Positions 23,451-34,634 of a DNA stretch of 64,000 nucleotides are shown one piece after another. The notes below the pieces were generated by a model that was not told the DNA's origin, did no database searches, and saw nothing but the letters and a program-made list of their open reading frames with translations. This DNA comes from Marinoscillum furvescens DSM 4134 (lineage in GTDB: Bacteria > Bacteroidota > Bacteroidia > Cytophagales > Cyclobacteriaceae). The translations under genes and the position numbers were made by a program. Each line of letters begins with the position of its first letter. The stretch's first letter is position 1. The stretch covers positions 1-64,000 of the forward strand of contig NZ_QREG01000003.1 of the NCBI RefSeq assembly GCF_003386095.1, given 5' to 3'.

Positions 23451-26400
23451 ATGAAAGACTCCAAGACCTTCAAAAATAGCCTACTGATTTTCGCATGGCT
23501 ATGCTGCACCACACTGAGCGCTCAGACGCAAGATGACTGGGCGCGTATCACCTCGGCCCTGCCAAAAGCCGAAGCTTCAAACACCTATGATTACTTTGGG
23601 TACTCCGTAGACATGGGAGATGATTACTATGCCGCTATTGGCGCATACTACGACTCCAGATATGCAAACAGAGCCGGAGCTGCCTACGTGGTAAACACGA
23701 GCTATTCAATGGCTACGGCCACCCGTGTAGATCCGGAGGACCCCAAGGCCTCCAATGCTTTTGGTAAAAGTGTAGCGATCTACAATAACTGGCTGGTGGT
23801 AGGAGCTCCCGGTGATGATGACGGTGGGAATTCCGCAGGGGCTATTTATATTTTTAAAAGAGTGGCCGGAAGCTGGAGACAGCATCAGAAAATCGCCGGA
23901 ACCTCCGCTGGAGGCAGGCTTGGAGAAAGTATAGATATAGATGGTGACTTTATAGTGGTAGGCTCGCCCAATTACAATTCTGATCATGGCAGAGCCACTT
24001 TTTATGAATACAATAGCTCTACAGATTCCTGGAGCGTAGATAAAAACTTTGCTTCGTCTTACTCTAATGTGCCCGATCGCTTCGGCTGTGCCGTAGCAAT
24101 TCATGGCAACTATGCGGTTATCGGTGCTTTTGATGATGACAAAGACGTGCCAAATACTCCTGAAGGTGCTGCCTATATATACTATTTCAATGGATCGTCG
24201 TGGAGCTATTCTGTGCGACTTAAAGCCAGTGACGGAGCCAAAGACGACCATTTTGGTGATGCAGTAGCGATTTACAACCAGACAGTAGTGGTGGGGGCAT
24301 TGTATAACGACCATACGAAATCGAATGCTGGAGCCGCTTATGTTTTTAACACCAGCGGAACTCAACTACACAAGTATACGGCATCCGATGCGAGTACATC
24401 CGACTACTTTGGGAGCTCAGTAGCCATCAACAGCAACACCATTCTGATAGGAGCTTCAGGATTTGATGGACCTTCCATCAATGGCACGGGAAAGGTTTAT
24501 AGTTACTACTACCTACCCTACAGCAACAACCATCACTTCACCTATGAGACCAGCACATCAAACGGCAGTGCGTCTTTTGGTAACTCCGTGGCGCTAAGTA
24601 AAAACAATCTGGCCCTAATCATGGGCGGATACCGAGCCGATCGCTCGTCGGACAAGCCCATGGCGGGAATTGCCATTAGCAGAAGAAGATCGAGCTCAAA
24701 CGGATCTTGGGTCAATGGCCTTACCTTCTATCCGGGCAGCTACTATACCGTAGTGGAAGACTTTCGGCATGGGTATGCCGTGGCAATGGACGGAGACCTG
24801 GCCGTAGTGGGCACTTACTACCACGACCATGATGGCAATTATCTGAATTCCTCCGGTGCGGCTCACGTCTACAGCAAACACACTAACGGCACCTGGATAC
24901 ATCGTACGATTTTGACCGCAAGTGACCGGGAAGCCAGTGACTATTTTGGTCAGTCGGTGGCTATTTCAGGTAATACGATCCTGGTAGGGTGCCCTAGAAA
25001 GTCTTCAAATGATGGCGCCGTATATGTTTATGAAGGGTCGGGCTCTAGCTGGAGCCAAACACAGAAACTTACTCCGTCTGTAGCTGACAGTGAATTTGGT
25101 GATGCCGTAGCCATACATGGAGACCAACTGGTGGTAGGAGCTTACAAACACACTGGATCTCTGACTTATGAAGGAGCTGCCTATATCTATGAAAGAAGCG
25201 GTGGCAGCTGGTCACAAACAGCCACCCTCAATTCCCCCAATGCCGTAACCAGCGGCTATTTTGGTAATAGTGTAGCCATAGACGCAAACACGGTAGCAAT
25301 CGGCGCAGAACAGCATGCTGTCAACGGGACCAGAAATGGTGCGATTTATGTGTACACCAAATCAGCCAGCACCTGGGGGCTATCTGCAACGCTCACTCAT
25401 AATGCTACCAGCACATCTGAATACCTCGGCACCTCTGTAAGTATAGACGGAGACTGGATTGCAGCCGGAGCGAGAAGTGGCTACAACACTTCCAACACCA
25501 GGTCGGGAGCGGTTTTCGTCTACCAAAAGCCGCAAACAGGATGGGCAGACGCCACAGAAACGGCCAAAATGTATCCTTCTGATGGAAACGCTTCGGACTA
25601 CTTTGGGCAGAGTGTCTCCATAACCGGCGATCAGCTCATCGTGGGAGCGTATGGACACGACCTCACCGGCTCCAACCAGGGAGCAGCTTATATCTTTGAG
25701 CGCCCGACAGGAGGCTGGGTAACCGCGTCTGAAACGAAAAAAATCACACATGAAACTCCAGAAGACTCAGACTACTTTGGCTATGCGGTAGCCGGTGATG
25801 GAGCGACGGTATTAGTTGGTGCTTATCTGGATGATAACAATGATTTGAGCAATACTGGCTCCGTTTTCTTCTACGAGCGTGACATCAACTATGCTCCGGT
25901 TTTCACAAAAGGTGCTGATCAGCAACTCCGACAATGGGACACCACAGCCCAAACCATCCAAAACTGGGCCACAGGCATTGCTGATGGAGATGACGGTTCA
26001 CAAACTTTACACTTTGAAGTGACTACCGATCGGGAAGAGCTTTTCACTACCCTACCAAGTCTAAGCACGAACGGCACACTTAACTACACCATCGCCGGGG
26101 ATACCGGGACTGCCACCGTCAGCATTGTCCTCAAAGACAATGGAGGCACCTTGTTTGGCGGAGTGGATTCATCGGCTGTAGCAACTTTTGAGATCGAGGT
26201 GCAGCCCTACTTTGAGGTCTTGACGCAAATAGATGCAGATGAAGGCCATAGTCATGATTACCTGATAGGCGATATAAATGGCAATGGTCGTCATGATGCT
26301 ATCGTATTCACTCAAACTGGCAACACCACTGGCAACACAAAGATTTATTTAAGAAACAACGATCAGACGTATTCACCCTTGATTTCTCCACTAGTTACGC

Positions 26401-29400
26401 TCCGTCCGGTGAGCTGGAGTTGGATTGATTTAAATTCTGATGGCGCTCTGGACTTGTTCATATGTGAAGCAGATGAACAAGCCAACTATTCCTCCGCTGT
26501 TCACATCAATCGAGGCGATGGTGTATTTGAGGAGAAATACGATTTGAACTTAGATATTTACATTGGCAATCCGCTAGCTGGTGATTTCGACAATGATGGA
26601 GATCAGGATTTGGCGCTTTACGGTGGAAATACAATAGGCTATATCCTTTTTGAAAATAGCTCTGGAAACTTAGTGGAGCATTCAGTTTTAGAAAACTCAA
26701 CCAGCCTCTTCTTATCATTAGCAGTTTCTGACTTCAACAAAAACGGAGCGATTGATTTTATCACCGGAACCAGATTTTACATTAATAAGCAGGGATTGAC
26801 TTTTGAAATTCAACATTCCGGATTCGCAGACGCACCGAGCCCTGACCAACCATTAGTTGCTGATTGGAATGCCGACGGGTATGCAGACATACTTTACAGT
26901 GGACATTCAAAAACTATCGGATCATCTACCCAGCCCGACAAATTCTTAAAACTATTTAAGGGAACGTCCACTGCTGAATTTATTGATGTTACGCCCTCAA
27001 ATCTTCCAGCATTAACACTGAAGGCATCCAATCACGGTGACATCAACAATGATGGCTATGCTGATATCCTCTTCCATGGCTATGATTTCGATTCCCAATA
27101 TTTGCCAGGCATTTACCTCAATGAAGGTGATTTTCAGTTCTCAGACAAATACATGTCCATATTTGATATTGGCACTGAGGTGATCGACGACCCGTATTTG
27201 CATGATATTGACAATGATAACGATCTAGACATTCTGTTTTTTCAAGGAGGAAAACTAAAATCATTTGTCAATACCACGACTCCAAACACCGCTCCCGCGC
27301 TACCTAGCAACCTTTTGGCCACCATAACCACACCCGGCGAGGTAGCCTTTAGCTGGACTTCTGCTACAGATGTAGAAACTCCCGATGCAGCACTCACCTA
27401 TGACCTGGTCATTGCTAAAGGGACCTTCGCAGCACCAGATACCATCATCAAAATAACTCCAGCGGATTTAACAACAGGGTTTAGAAGACTTGCAAAACCC
27501 GGAGACATCCGAACTACTTCCTGGACACTGCGTGGCATTTTACCAGAAGGTGACTATGAGTGGGGCGTACAAGCCATTGATGCAGGATTTGTAGGGGGTG
27601 CTTTCGCTAAAGGAAATTTCAGTGTTTCAGCTGCTAAAGCAATCACCTCGTATAGCATCCCGGGCGCGAAAAACCCTGAAGCAGTAATTGACACTGCGCA
27701 TCATTCCATCCATGTGGAAATGCCACTAAATGCAGACCTATCTGCCCTGACAGCATCTTTCACCTTATCCGCTAAGGCCACGGCTGCCGTAGCAGAGGTT
27801 GCTCAGGAAAGTGGAGTCACCCCAAACAACTTTATCGATACCGTCACCTACACGGTAACTGCCGAAAATGGAAGTACGCAAGACTGGAAAATCATCCTGA
27901 GCTACCCTCCGTTTTCCAAAGTAGAAAAAGGTCTTATGGCCGTACACAGTGGAAGCGCTTCTTGGGCAGACTATAACGGCGATGGCTACATGGACCTACT
28001 CCTATCTGGCACAGACGCTAGTTCTTCGCCACAAACATCACTCTACACTAATGATGGCAGTGGCATCTTCACCGAGTCTAGCACTTCTTTCTCATCGCTG
28101 GGCGTGGCAGAAAGCCATAGCTCCTGGGCAGATTACGATCATGATGGTGATCTGGATCTACTCCTCACCGGAACTTCCAACGCCAGTCAGGCCAAACTTC
28201 TGAAGAACAATGGAGGCACTTTTGAACTGCAAACCACAGCCATTGAAAGCGTACGCAATGGCACGTCAGCCTGGGCAGACTTTGACCTGGACGGAGATCT
28301 GGATGTAGTAGTAGCAGGGTTGTCTAGCTTCGGAATCAAAACCACATTATACCAAAACGATGCAGGAACTTTTGCAGCAGTACAAGCTGGACTAACGCCT
28401 GTCTACAATGGCGATTTGGCATGGGGGGATTATGACCTGGACGGAGATCCTGATCTATTGCTTACAGGAACTACCACAGGTGAAGAGCCCGCCTCTACAC
28501 TTTTCACCAACAATGGAGATGGAACTTTTACCGAAGTAAACGCCGGGCTGGCAGCGCTGGCAGAGAGCGCCGCAGCATTTGTTGATTTTGACAATGATGG
28601 TGATCTGGATATTGCCTTGAGTGGAAATGTGGAAGTCAGCATCAATGCCACCAGAATCTACCTCAACGATGCAGGCACTTTTACTGAAAGCACTATGGAA
28701 CTCATGGAGCTAAACGAGGGATCAATGGCATGGGCAGACCTCAACCATGACGGGTACCCAGACCTTACCCTCACTGGAACAGACGACAACAACCAGGGCT
28801 TTTCTTTGCTGTATTACAACCAAAAGGACGAATCTCTTCGAAAAGCGCATTTTACAGATTTTGAAGGGTTGAAAAAATCATCTGTAACCATAGCTGATGC
28901 AGATGGAGATGCGGACCTGGATGTGGTGATTTCGGGATTGGGCAAAGACCCGGCTACTCATTATTTCGAAAACAATGATACCCTAAGCAACACCGCTCCT
29001 CAGGCTCCTGAAACGCTTTTGGTCAACTCTGAAGAAGACGGAATGCTGAAGCTCAGCTGGTCGATGGGAACTGACGCTGAGACCGCTTCTGCTGGACTGT
29101 CTTATGATTATTATGTGAAAAAAGACGGGCAGCTGCTGATTTCGGCACCAGCCAACACCGACTCAGGTGTACGCATGCTAACCACTGCTGGAGCGCAAAA
29201 ACACACGAGTGTCAACATTCACCTGACGCTGGATTCATTGTCAGTGTATGAAGTGGGTGTTCAGACAATAGATGCCGGAATGGCTGGATCAGCATTTAAG
29301 ACCTATACATTTACTTATGGCGCACCATCGGCTACCATCGAGCTGAGCGACACCCAATTGATTTCTGGAGAGTCCACCACACTTACCATAACCTTCACAG

Positions 29401-32400
29401 AAGAAGTTAAAGGCTTTGATCTATCGGGCATTAGCGGTGCAGACGGAGTAGTTGGCGATTTGCAAACCAATGACAACATCACCTTTACGGCCAGTTTCGT
29501 ACCAACGGCTAATCAGGAAACCACTCAAAACACGCTGATCATCGACCTGACCCAACTCACGGATCTGGAAGACAACCCGGGAGTAGGCACGAGTACTTCA
29601 CCTGAGTTTTCCATAGACACTAAAGCTCCGGAACTATCCGTGACCATCAGTGACCTGCTGATCAATGGCACTGAAACAGCTGAGGTAACCTTCAGCTTTA
29701 CGGAAGAGGTGCGAGGGTTTGGCATAGAGCAGGTGACTGCTACGGGGGGCACACTTAGTGATGTAACTTCCGCCGATGAAGGAATGACTTATACCAGCAC
29801 TTACACACCGGCATCAGACCTGGACAAAGACAGCCTATTCATCGCAGTAAATTTTGATGTAAGTGATGTAGCCGGCAACCTGGCTACAGGCCTGGTGCAT
29901 TCGGACACTTTTAGAGTAGATAGCCAGGGGCCTACCGTTAGTATCGCTGTAGCTAAAAACTTGTTGCTAATAGATGACTCGACGCTTGTGACCATTACCT
30001 TTTCAGAGGCAGTTTCAGGTTTTGACAAGAGCGACATCACCTTCTCCAAAGGTGAGCTACTGGACATGACCACTCAGGACAGCATCGTTTTCGAAACCAT
30101 TTTTGTGCCTGCTCGAGAGACTGCATCCGCAGAAAACCAAATTTCAATCACTTCCCAAGGCTACACCGATGTAGCCGGAAACATTGGGTCTGTGATCGCT
30201 TTGTCGAACACCTTTGAAATAAATACGGTCACTCCTACAATCACCTTTGATGAGCTGGTGACTAAAACGTATGGTGACGCAGCTTTCGATCTCGAAGCGA
30301 GTGCATCGTCAGGGCTGGAAGTGACGTTCCAAAGCCTGAATACTGATGTGGCTACCATTGAGGGTAAGACAGTCACCATTTTGGCTGCAGGGACAGCAGA
30401 AATTCTCGCCACACAGGATGGGGATACCCAAAACAACCCTGCACAATCGGTGAGCAGAATACTGACTGTAAACAAAGCTACCCTGAATGTTTCCGTGAGA
30501 GACACCACCCGGGAGTATGGAGAAAGCAATCCAGTATATACGCTGGAGTATGCTGGCTTCCAAAACGGAGAAGATCAACAATCGCTTGCCGCTATTCCTA
30601 CAGCCTCTTCTGATGCTTTGCCTGCTAGCCCGGTTGGGAGCTATGACATCAACCTATCTGGTGGGTCAGCAGATAATTATGAGCTAAACTTAACCGGGGC
30701 CACGCTGACGATTACCAAAGCTCCGCTGACGATTACCGCTGTGAACAGGTCACTTGCTTATGGCGTAGAAAACCCAGAACTGTTTCTGGAAGCGACAGGT
30801 TTTAAAAACGAAGATACGGGCGATGACATCACACTCCCGACCATTTCCACAACAGCCACTGTTACAAGCGATGTAGGCATATATCCAATAGCGCTGACCG
30901 GTGGAGCGGCAACCAACTACGAAATCGAATTGATCCCCGGCGAACTGGAAATCATCCAAAGAACGGCAGTAATCAGTATTGGAGATGCTCAGCGCATTTA
31001 CGGTGAGGAAAACCCCGAGTTTAGCTTCCAGTTCTCCTTGTTTGTAAACGGAGATGACAGCACTGTACTCATCACCCAGCCGGAACTTACAACTACAGCC
31101 ACTACCTCCAGCGATGTAGGCACTTACCCGATCACTGCAAGTGGTGCTACGGCCAAAAACTATCAGTTTGAGTATCAATCGGGAACGCTGACCATCGAAA
31201 AAGCCACGCAAAGTATCGTACTAGAACCGATCGATGGAAAGGACGTATCCGATGCACCATTTACTGTGACTGCCTCTGCCACTTCAGGTCTGGAGGTAAC
31301 TCTTGACGTGTCTGGCCCGGCTACTGTTTCTGGACATACACTGACCCTTACCGGAGAAACCGGATATGTGACCGTCACCGCCACACAAGCCGGTAATGGA
31401 AACTATTATGCTTCCGATGCAGTATCGACCGGCTTTGAAGTGACAGACAAAACGAAAAGCGACCAGACTATCAGCATCGTGTCTATTGCAAATCAGATTT
31501 ACGGCGCAGGACCTATCGTTATCGATGCCTCCTCGGATTCTGATTTGGACGTAAGTCTGGAAGTATCAGGGCCAGCCATCTTGAGTGACGACACACTGAA
31601 AATCACCGGGGTAGGACTAGTTGAAGTGATCGGTATTCAGCAAGGGAATGAGCAGTACAACCCTGCAAGCGCTACCATTTCTTTTACGGTTAGTCAAGCC
31701 ACCCTCGAGGTGACCGTAGAAAATCACACGATCACTTACGGTGATGCTTTACCGACACTGACCTATGAGATTTCGGGATACATCTATGGAGAGTCTGAAA
31801 GCAATCTTTTGGAACTCCCGGAAATCAGTACGGAAGCCACGGCGAGTAGTGATGCAGGTAGTTATGTGATCACCACCGCTGGTGGAAAAGCCGATAATTA
31901 CCTTTTTGAAACTGTAGATGGCACCCTCACCATAGAAAAGGCCGACCAGACAATTTCGCTAGCTCCTATAGCCGATCAAACTACAGATCAGAGTGAAATA
32001 ACCATTTCTGGAAGCGCAAGCTCAGGACTGGAGCTTCAGTACTCAGTGGAAGGTCCAGCCACGGTTTCAGGGTCTACGCTCACACTAGATGGCAACACGG
32101 GCATCGTGGTACTCACCGCCGCCCAACCAGGTAATGTCAACTTCAATGCGGCGGCATCCGTATCAGTCAGCTTTATGGTCACATCAAAGGACAAAACAGA
32201 CCAATCCATCACTTTTGACAGCATCGCAGATCAGCCCTACGGTCATGTTTACAGTTTGGTGGCTACTGCTTCATCAGGCCTGCCGGTGAGCTTTGAACTG
32301 ATAGATGGTCCGGCCACACTTTCAGGTAATGACCTCACTATGTTGGATATCGGGCTTGTGACGGTAAAAGCATCACAGGCTGGAGACGCCACACATAACC

Positions 32401-33137
32401 CGGCCGTAAGTGTCACTCGATCTTTTAATGTAAGCCCGGCGAAACTCAAGGTAATCGCCAATGACCTGACGAAAGTCTATGGCACACCTAACCCCGAACT
32501 TACCTGGATGTACGAAGGGTTTGTTTTTGATGACTCAGAAGCAATCCTAGACCAACTACCAACTGCAAGCACGGACGCTACGACTACCAGTGATGCCGGC
32601 ACATATGCCATCAGCTTGAGTGGAGGTCAGGACAGTCACTATACGTTTGAATATTTGAGTGGGAAACTGACCATCACCAAAGCACCAGCTACGATCACGC
32701 TGAGTGATCTTGAGCACATGGCAGATGGTACTGAGAAGTTACCAGTAGCTGTTACCAGCCCTGAAGGACTGGCAGTAACCTTCACGTTCGAAGGATTGGA
32801 AGGTGCTCCTGTGCTGTCCGGCTCTTATCCCTTCACTGCTACGATAGCGGATAAAAACTATGAAGGATCAGCCGATGGCACATTGGTAATTGCTGAGGTA
32901 TTGGAGGCGGTGATTGCCGCAGGCTTACAAGCCTACCCTAACCCAACCCTGGACTATCTGAATTTCTCCAACCACCTACCAGAAGCTCAGGTGCGAGTGG
33001 TAAGTCTGGATGGACGCATGGTGCTCGAGCAGCCATTCACCGATCGACTGGATGTTCGCCAGCTACCTGAAGGACACTATGTCCTCATCATTCAGACTGA
33101 TGAAAAACAGGTATCCTTACGATTTGTGAAACAATAA
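23451..33137 (+). CDS. Giant T9SS-secreted FG-GAP / Ig-like / MBG protein
   Basis: A 3228-residue secreted protein. I use the ATG at 23451, which gives the signal peptide (1-25, ending LSAQ); an ATG at 23427 adds eight residues. Order of parts: 14 integrin-like FG-GAP repeats (about 35-810, pattern DYFGxSVAIxGDxxxVGA); a cadherin-like domain (812-915); a VCBS-like block with DxNxDGxxD calcium loops (920-1280); a fibronectin III-like domain; a DUF5018-like domain (1398-1485); a second VCBS block (1485-1846); a second Fn3-like domain; three Ig-like domains (1958-2260); five MBG domains alternating with five Ig-like units (2260-3147); and a T9SS type A sorting domain (3152-3228, starting YPNPTLDYLNF). 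No catalytic domain is visible. The likely role is surface adhesion or gliding. Confidence 0.93.
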   Translation: MKDSKTFKNSLLIFAWLCCTTLSAQTQDDWARITSALPKAEASNTYDYFGYSVDMGDDYYAAIGAYYDSRYANRAGAAYVVNTSYSMATATRVDPEDPKASNAFGKSVAIYNNWLVVGAPGDDDGGNSAGAIYIFKRVAGSWRQHQKIAGTSAGGRLGESIDIDGDFIVVGSPNYNSDHGRATFYEYNSSTDSWSVDKNFASSYSNVPDRFGCAVAIHGNYAVIGAFDDDKDVPNTPEGAAYIYYFNGSSWSYSVRLKASDGAKDDHFGDAVAIYNQTVVVGALYNDHTKSNAGAAYVFNTSGTQLHKYTASDASTSDYFGSSVAINSNTILIGASGFDGPSINGTGKVYSYYYLPYSNNHHFTYETSTSNGSASFGNSVALSKNNLALIMGGYRADRSSDKPMAGIAISRRRSSSNGSWVNGLTFYPGSYYTVVEDFRHGYAVAMDGDLAVVGTYYHDHDGNYLNSSGAAHVYSKHTNGTWIHRTILTASDREASDYFGQSVAISGNTILVGCPRKSSNDGAVYVYEGSGSSWSQTQKLTPSVADSEFGDAVAIHGDQLVVGAYKHTGSLTYEGAAYIYERSGGSWSQTATLNSPNAVTSGYFGNSVAIDANTVAIGAEQHAVNGTRNGAIYVYTKSASTWGLSATLTHNATSTSEYLGTSVSIDGDWIAAGARSGYNTSNTRSGAVFVYQKPQTGWADATETAKMYPSDGNASDYFGQSVSITGDQLIVGAYGHDLTGSNQGAAYIFERPTGGWVTASETKKITHETPEDSDYFGYAVAGDGATVLVGAYLDDNNDLSNTGSVFFYERDINYAPVFTKGADQQLRQWDTTAQTIQNWATGIADGDDGSQTLHFEVTTDREELFTTLPSLSTNGTLNYTIAGDTGTATVSIVLKDNGGTLFGGVDSSAVATFEIEVQPYFEVLTQIDADEGHSHDYLIGDINGNGRHDAIVFTQTGNTTGNTKIYLRNNDQTYSPLISPLVTLRPVSWSWIDLNSDGALDLFICEADEQANYSSAVHINRGDGVFEEKYDLNLDIYIGNPLAGDFDNDGDQDLALYGGNTIGYILFENSSGNLVEHSVLENSTSLFLSLAVSDFNKNGAIDFITGTRFYINKQGLTFEIQHSGFADAPSPDQPLVADWNADGYADILYSGHSKTIGSSTQPDKFLKLFKGTSTAEFIDVTPSNLPALTLKASNHGDINNDGYADILFHGYDFDSQYLPGIYLNEGDFQFSDKYMSIFDIGTEVIDDPYLHDIDNDNDLDILFFQGGKLKSFVNTTTPNTAPALPSNLLATITTPGEVAFSWTSATDVETPDAALTYDLVIAKGTFAAPDTIIKITPADLTTGFRRLAKPGDIRTTSWTLRGILPEGDYEWGVQAIDAGFVGGAFAKGNFSVSAAKAITSYSIPGAKNPEAVIDTAHHSIHVEMPLNADLSALTASFTLSAKATAAVAEVAQESGVTPNNFIDTVTYTVTAENGSTQDWKIILSYPPFSKVEKGLMAVHSGSASWADYNGDGYMDLLLSGTDASSSPQTSLYTNDGSGIFTESSTSFSSLGVAESHSSWADYDHDGDLDLLLTGTSNASQAKLLKNNGGTFELQTTAIESVRNGTSAWADFDLDGDLDVVVAGLSSFGIKTTLYQNDAGTFAAVQAGLTPVYNGDLAWGDYDLDGDPDLLLTGTTTGEEPASTLFTNNGDGTFTEVNAGLAALAESAAAFVDFDNDGDLDIALSGNVEVSINATRIYLNDAGTFTESTMELMELNEGSMAWADLNHDGYPDLTLTGTDDNNQGFSLLYYNQKDESLRKAHFTDFEGLKKSSVTIADADGDADLDVVISGLGKDPATHYFENNDTLSNTAPQAPETLLVNSEEDGMLKLSWSMGTDAETASAGLSYDYYVKKDGQLLISAPANTDSGVRMLTTAGAQKHTSVNIHLTLDSLSVYEVGVQTIDAGMAGSAFKTYTFTYGAPSATIELSDTQLISGESTTLTITFTEEVKGFDLSGISGADGVVGDLQTNDNITFTASFVPTANQETTQNTLIIDLTQLTDLEDNPGVGTSTSPEFSIDTKAPELSVTISDLLINGTETAEVTFSFTEEVRGFGIEQVTATGGTLSDVTSADEGMTYTSTYTPASDLDKDSLFIAVNFDVSDVAGNLATGLVHSDTFRVDSQGPTVSIAVAKNLLLIDDSTLVTITFSEAVSGFDKSDITFSKGELLDMTTQDSIVFETIFVPARETASAENQISITSQGYTDVAGNIGSVIALSNTFEINTVTPTITFDELVTKTYGDAAFDLEASASSGLEVTFQSLNTDVATIEGKTVTILAAGTAEILATQDGDTQNNPAQSVSRILTVNKATLNVSVRDTTREYGESNPVYTLEYAGFQNGEDQQSLAAIPTASSDALPASPVGSYDINLSGGSADNYELNLTGATLTITKAPLTITAVNRSLAYGVENPELFLEATGFKNEDTGDDITLPTISTTATVTSDVGIYPIALTGGAATNYEIELIPGELEIIQRTAVISIGDAQRIYGEENPEFSFQFSLFVNGDDSTVLITQPELTTTATTSSDVGTYPITASGATAKNYQFEYQSGTLTIEKATQSIVLEPIDGKDVSDAPFTVTASATSGLEVTLDVSGPATVSGHTLTLTGETGYVTVTATQAGNGNYYASDAVSTGFEVTDKTKSDQTISIVSIANQIYGAGPIVIDASSDSDLDVSLEVSGPAILSDDTLKITGVGLVEVIGIQQGNEQYNPASATISFTVSQATLEVTVENHTITYGDALPTLTYEISGYIYGESESNLLELPEISTEATASSDAGSYVITTAGGKADNYLFETVDGTLTIEKADQTISLAPIADQTTDQSEITISGSASSGLELQYSVEGPATVSGSTLTLDGNTGIVVLTAAQPGNVNFNAAASVSVSFMVTSKDKTDQSITFDSIADQPYGHVYSLVATASSGLPVSFELIDGPATLSGNDLTMLDIGLVTVKASQAGDATHNPAVSVTRSFNVSPAKLKVIANDLTKVYGTPNPELTWMYEGFVFDDSEAILDQLPTASTDATTTSDAGTYAISLSGGQDSHYTFEYLSGKLTITKAPATITLSDLEHMADGTEKLPVAVTSPEGLAVTFTFEGLEGAPVLSGSYPFTATIADKNYEGSADGTLVIAEVLEAVIAAGLQAYPNPTLDYLNFSNHLPEAQVRVVSLDGRMVLEQPFTDRLDVRQLPEGHYVLIIQTDEKQVSLRFVKQ

Positions 33138-33161
33138 AAACTAGCGGTTTATATTGGCAGG

Positions 33162-33188
33162 GCGGCCCCATTTGGGGTCGCTTTTTTT
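33162..33188 (+). terminator. Intrinsic terminator after the giant gene
   Basis: GCGGCCCC (33162-33169) pairs with GGGGTCGC (33174-33181) around a 4-nt loop with one G-U pair, followed by seven T. It lies 24 bp after the stop codon. Confidence 0.9.
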
Positions 33189-33251
33189 ATGTTAGCCTCT
33201 GGCGAATACAGAGAATTTTGAACCTCAAAGCGTTGAATTGGTTCCGTATAG

Positions 33252-34634
33252 ATGAAACCGACTGTAGCCATAGCAGGAGCCACCGGATTTATCGGAAGGT
33301 GGTTCATAGAAAAATACGCCGACACCTATCAGATCATCGCGCTAAGCCGCCGCGAAATGGAAAGCTCCATTCGCGAAAAAGTCACCTGGAGAAAAGTAGA
33401 CATGTACTCCCTCTCCAGCACCGTAAAAGCACTGGAGGGTTCCGATTATGCGCTATACCTCGTACATAGCATGCAGCCGTCCACTCGCCTCAATCAGGGC
33501 TCTTTCGAAGACACAGACCTGCTACTGGCGGATAATTTTGCTCGTGCTGCTGAGCAAGTGGGCATTCAGCAGATCATTTTTATGGGGGGCATATTACCAA
33601 AAGAAAAGTCAGACTTTTCGCGGCACCTAAGGAGTCGCTACGAAACCGAAGTAACGCTTGGTGCTCGCAAACCGGCACTCACCGCACTACGTGCAGGAAT
33701 TGTCGTGGGACCCGGAGGTTCTTCTTTTCAGATTGTTGAAAAACTAGTCAAACGGCTACCAGTGATGCTTTGCCCCAAATGGACCAAATCAGAAACTCAG
33801 CCAATAGCCCTGGACGATGTATTAAAAATTACTGACTACTGTCTCGGCAACAGTGAAGCTTATGACGAAGCGATCGAAATCGGTGGAGGAAGCGTAACCA
33901 CTTACATGGAAATGATGCAAACCACCGCTCGGCTGATGGGTAAAAACCGAGCCATTTTTCCTGTACCTTTTTTCTCATTAGGATTGTCCAAGCTTTGGGT
34001 AGCGCTTTTCTCTGACAGCAGCACCACTTTTGTATCACCGCTGATCGAAAGCTTACGTCACACCATGACTGTAAGTGAGCATCCGCTGATCAAAAAAATG
34101 GGCATCAACTACCAACCTTTCGAGGATGCAGTAAAAGATGCGATTCAAAACAGCAACAACCTACCCAAATTACCAAAAGGCAAGCCTACACGCAAAACCG
34201 CCAATACCGTTCGCAGCGTCCAGCGCCTGCCAAACCCCTCTCGTAAAACAGCTATCGAAGTAGCAGAAGAATACCTGGATTGGCTACCGAAATCATTTAA
34301 ACACCTGCTCTCAGTGTCTAAAAAAGGCGAGTTTGTGACTTTTAAACTGATCGGAATTTCACTACTCACCTTGCAGTATGTGCATGACAGGAGTGACGAA
34401 AAACGACAAGTCTTCTATATCACTGGTGGGGCACTTGCGCGGCGAACAGACTATGGCTGGTTGGAGTTTCGAAGTGTACTGGATGGCGAATACATTATCG
34501 GGGCCATTCATGAATTTGTACCTCGACTCCCATGGTTTATTTATCGCTACACCCAGGCGATTCTTCACCTGTGGGTGATGAAGCGTTTTGCCAAACACTT
34601 AGGAAGCTTCAGCAAGGAAACACAGGTAGCCTAA
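33252..34634 (+). CDS. Atypical SDR oxidoreductase with DUF2867 domain
   Basis: A 460-residue cytoplasmic protein. The N-terminal half (1-290) is an extended/atypical short-chain dehydrogenase with the dinucleotide motif GATGFIG (about 8-14), and FMGGILP and LRAGIVVGPG in the expected order. The C-terminal part (about 315-460) resembles DUF2867. Such fusions are annotated as NAD(P)-binding or YbjT-like proteins, and the substrate is not known. The classical catalytic YxxxK is not evident, so it may bind rather than reduce a ligand. Its last 36 bp overlap the end of the convergent 4-TM gene. Confidence 0.82.
   Translation: MKPTVAIAGATGFIGRWFIEKYADTYQIIALSRREMESSIREKVTWRKVDMYSLSSTVKALEGSDYALYLVHSMQPSTRLNQGSFEDTDLLLADNFARAAEQVGIQQIIFMGGILPKEKSDFSRHLRSRYETEVTLGARKPALTALRAGIVVGPGGSSFQIVEKLVKRLPVMLCPKWTKSETQPIALDDVLKITDYCLGNSEAYDEAIEIGGGSVTTYMEMMQTTARLMGKNRAIFPVPFFSLGLSKLWVALFSDSSTTFVSPLIESLRHTMTVSEHPLIKKMGINYQPFEDAVKDAIQNSNNLPKLPKGKPTRKTANTVRSVQRLPNPSRKTAIEVAEEYLDWLPKSFKHLLSVSKKGEFVTFKLIGISLLTLQYVHDRSDEKRQVFYITGGALARRTDYGWLEFRSVLDGEYIIGAIHEFVPRLPWFIYRYTQAILHLWVMKRFAKHLGSFSKETQVA

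Noticed and set aside
23451-33137. Assembly artefact producing an over-long repetitive ORF
   Set aside because: The repeats are divergent rather than identical, the frame is intact from signal peptide to T9SS sorting domain, and a strong terminator follows.
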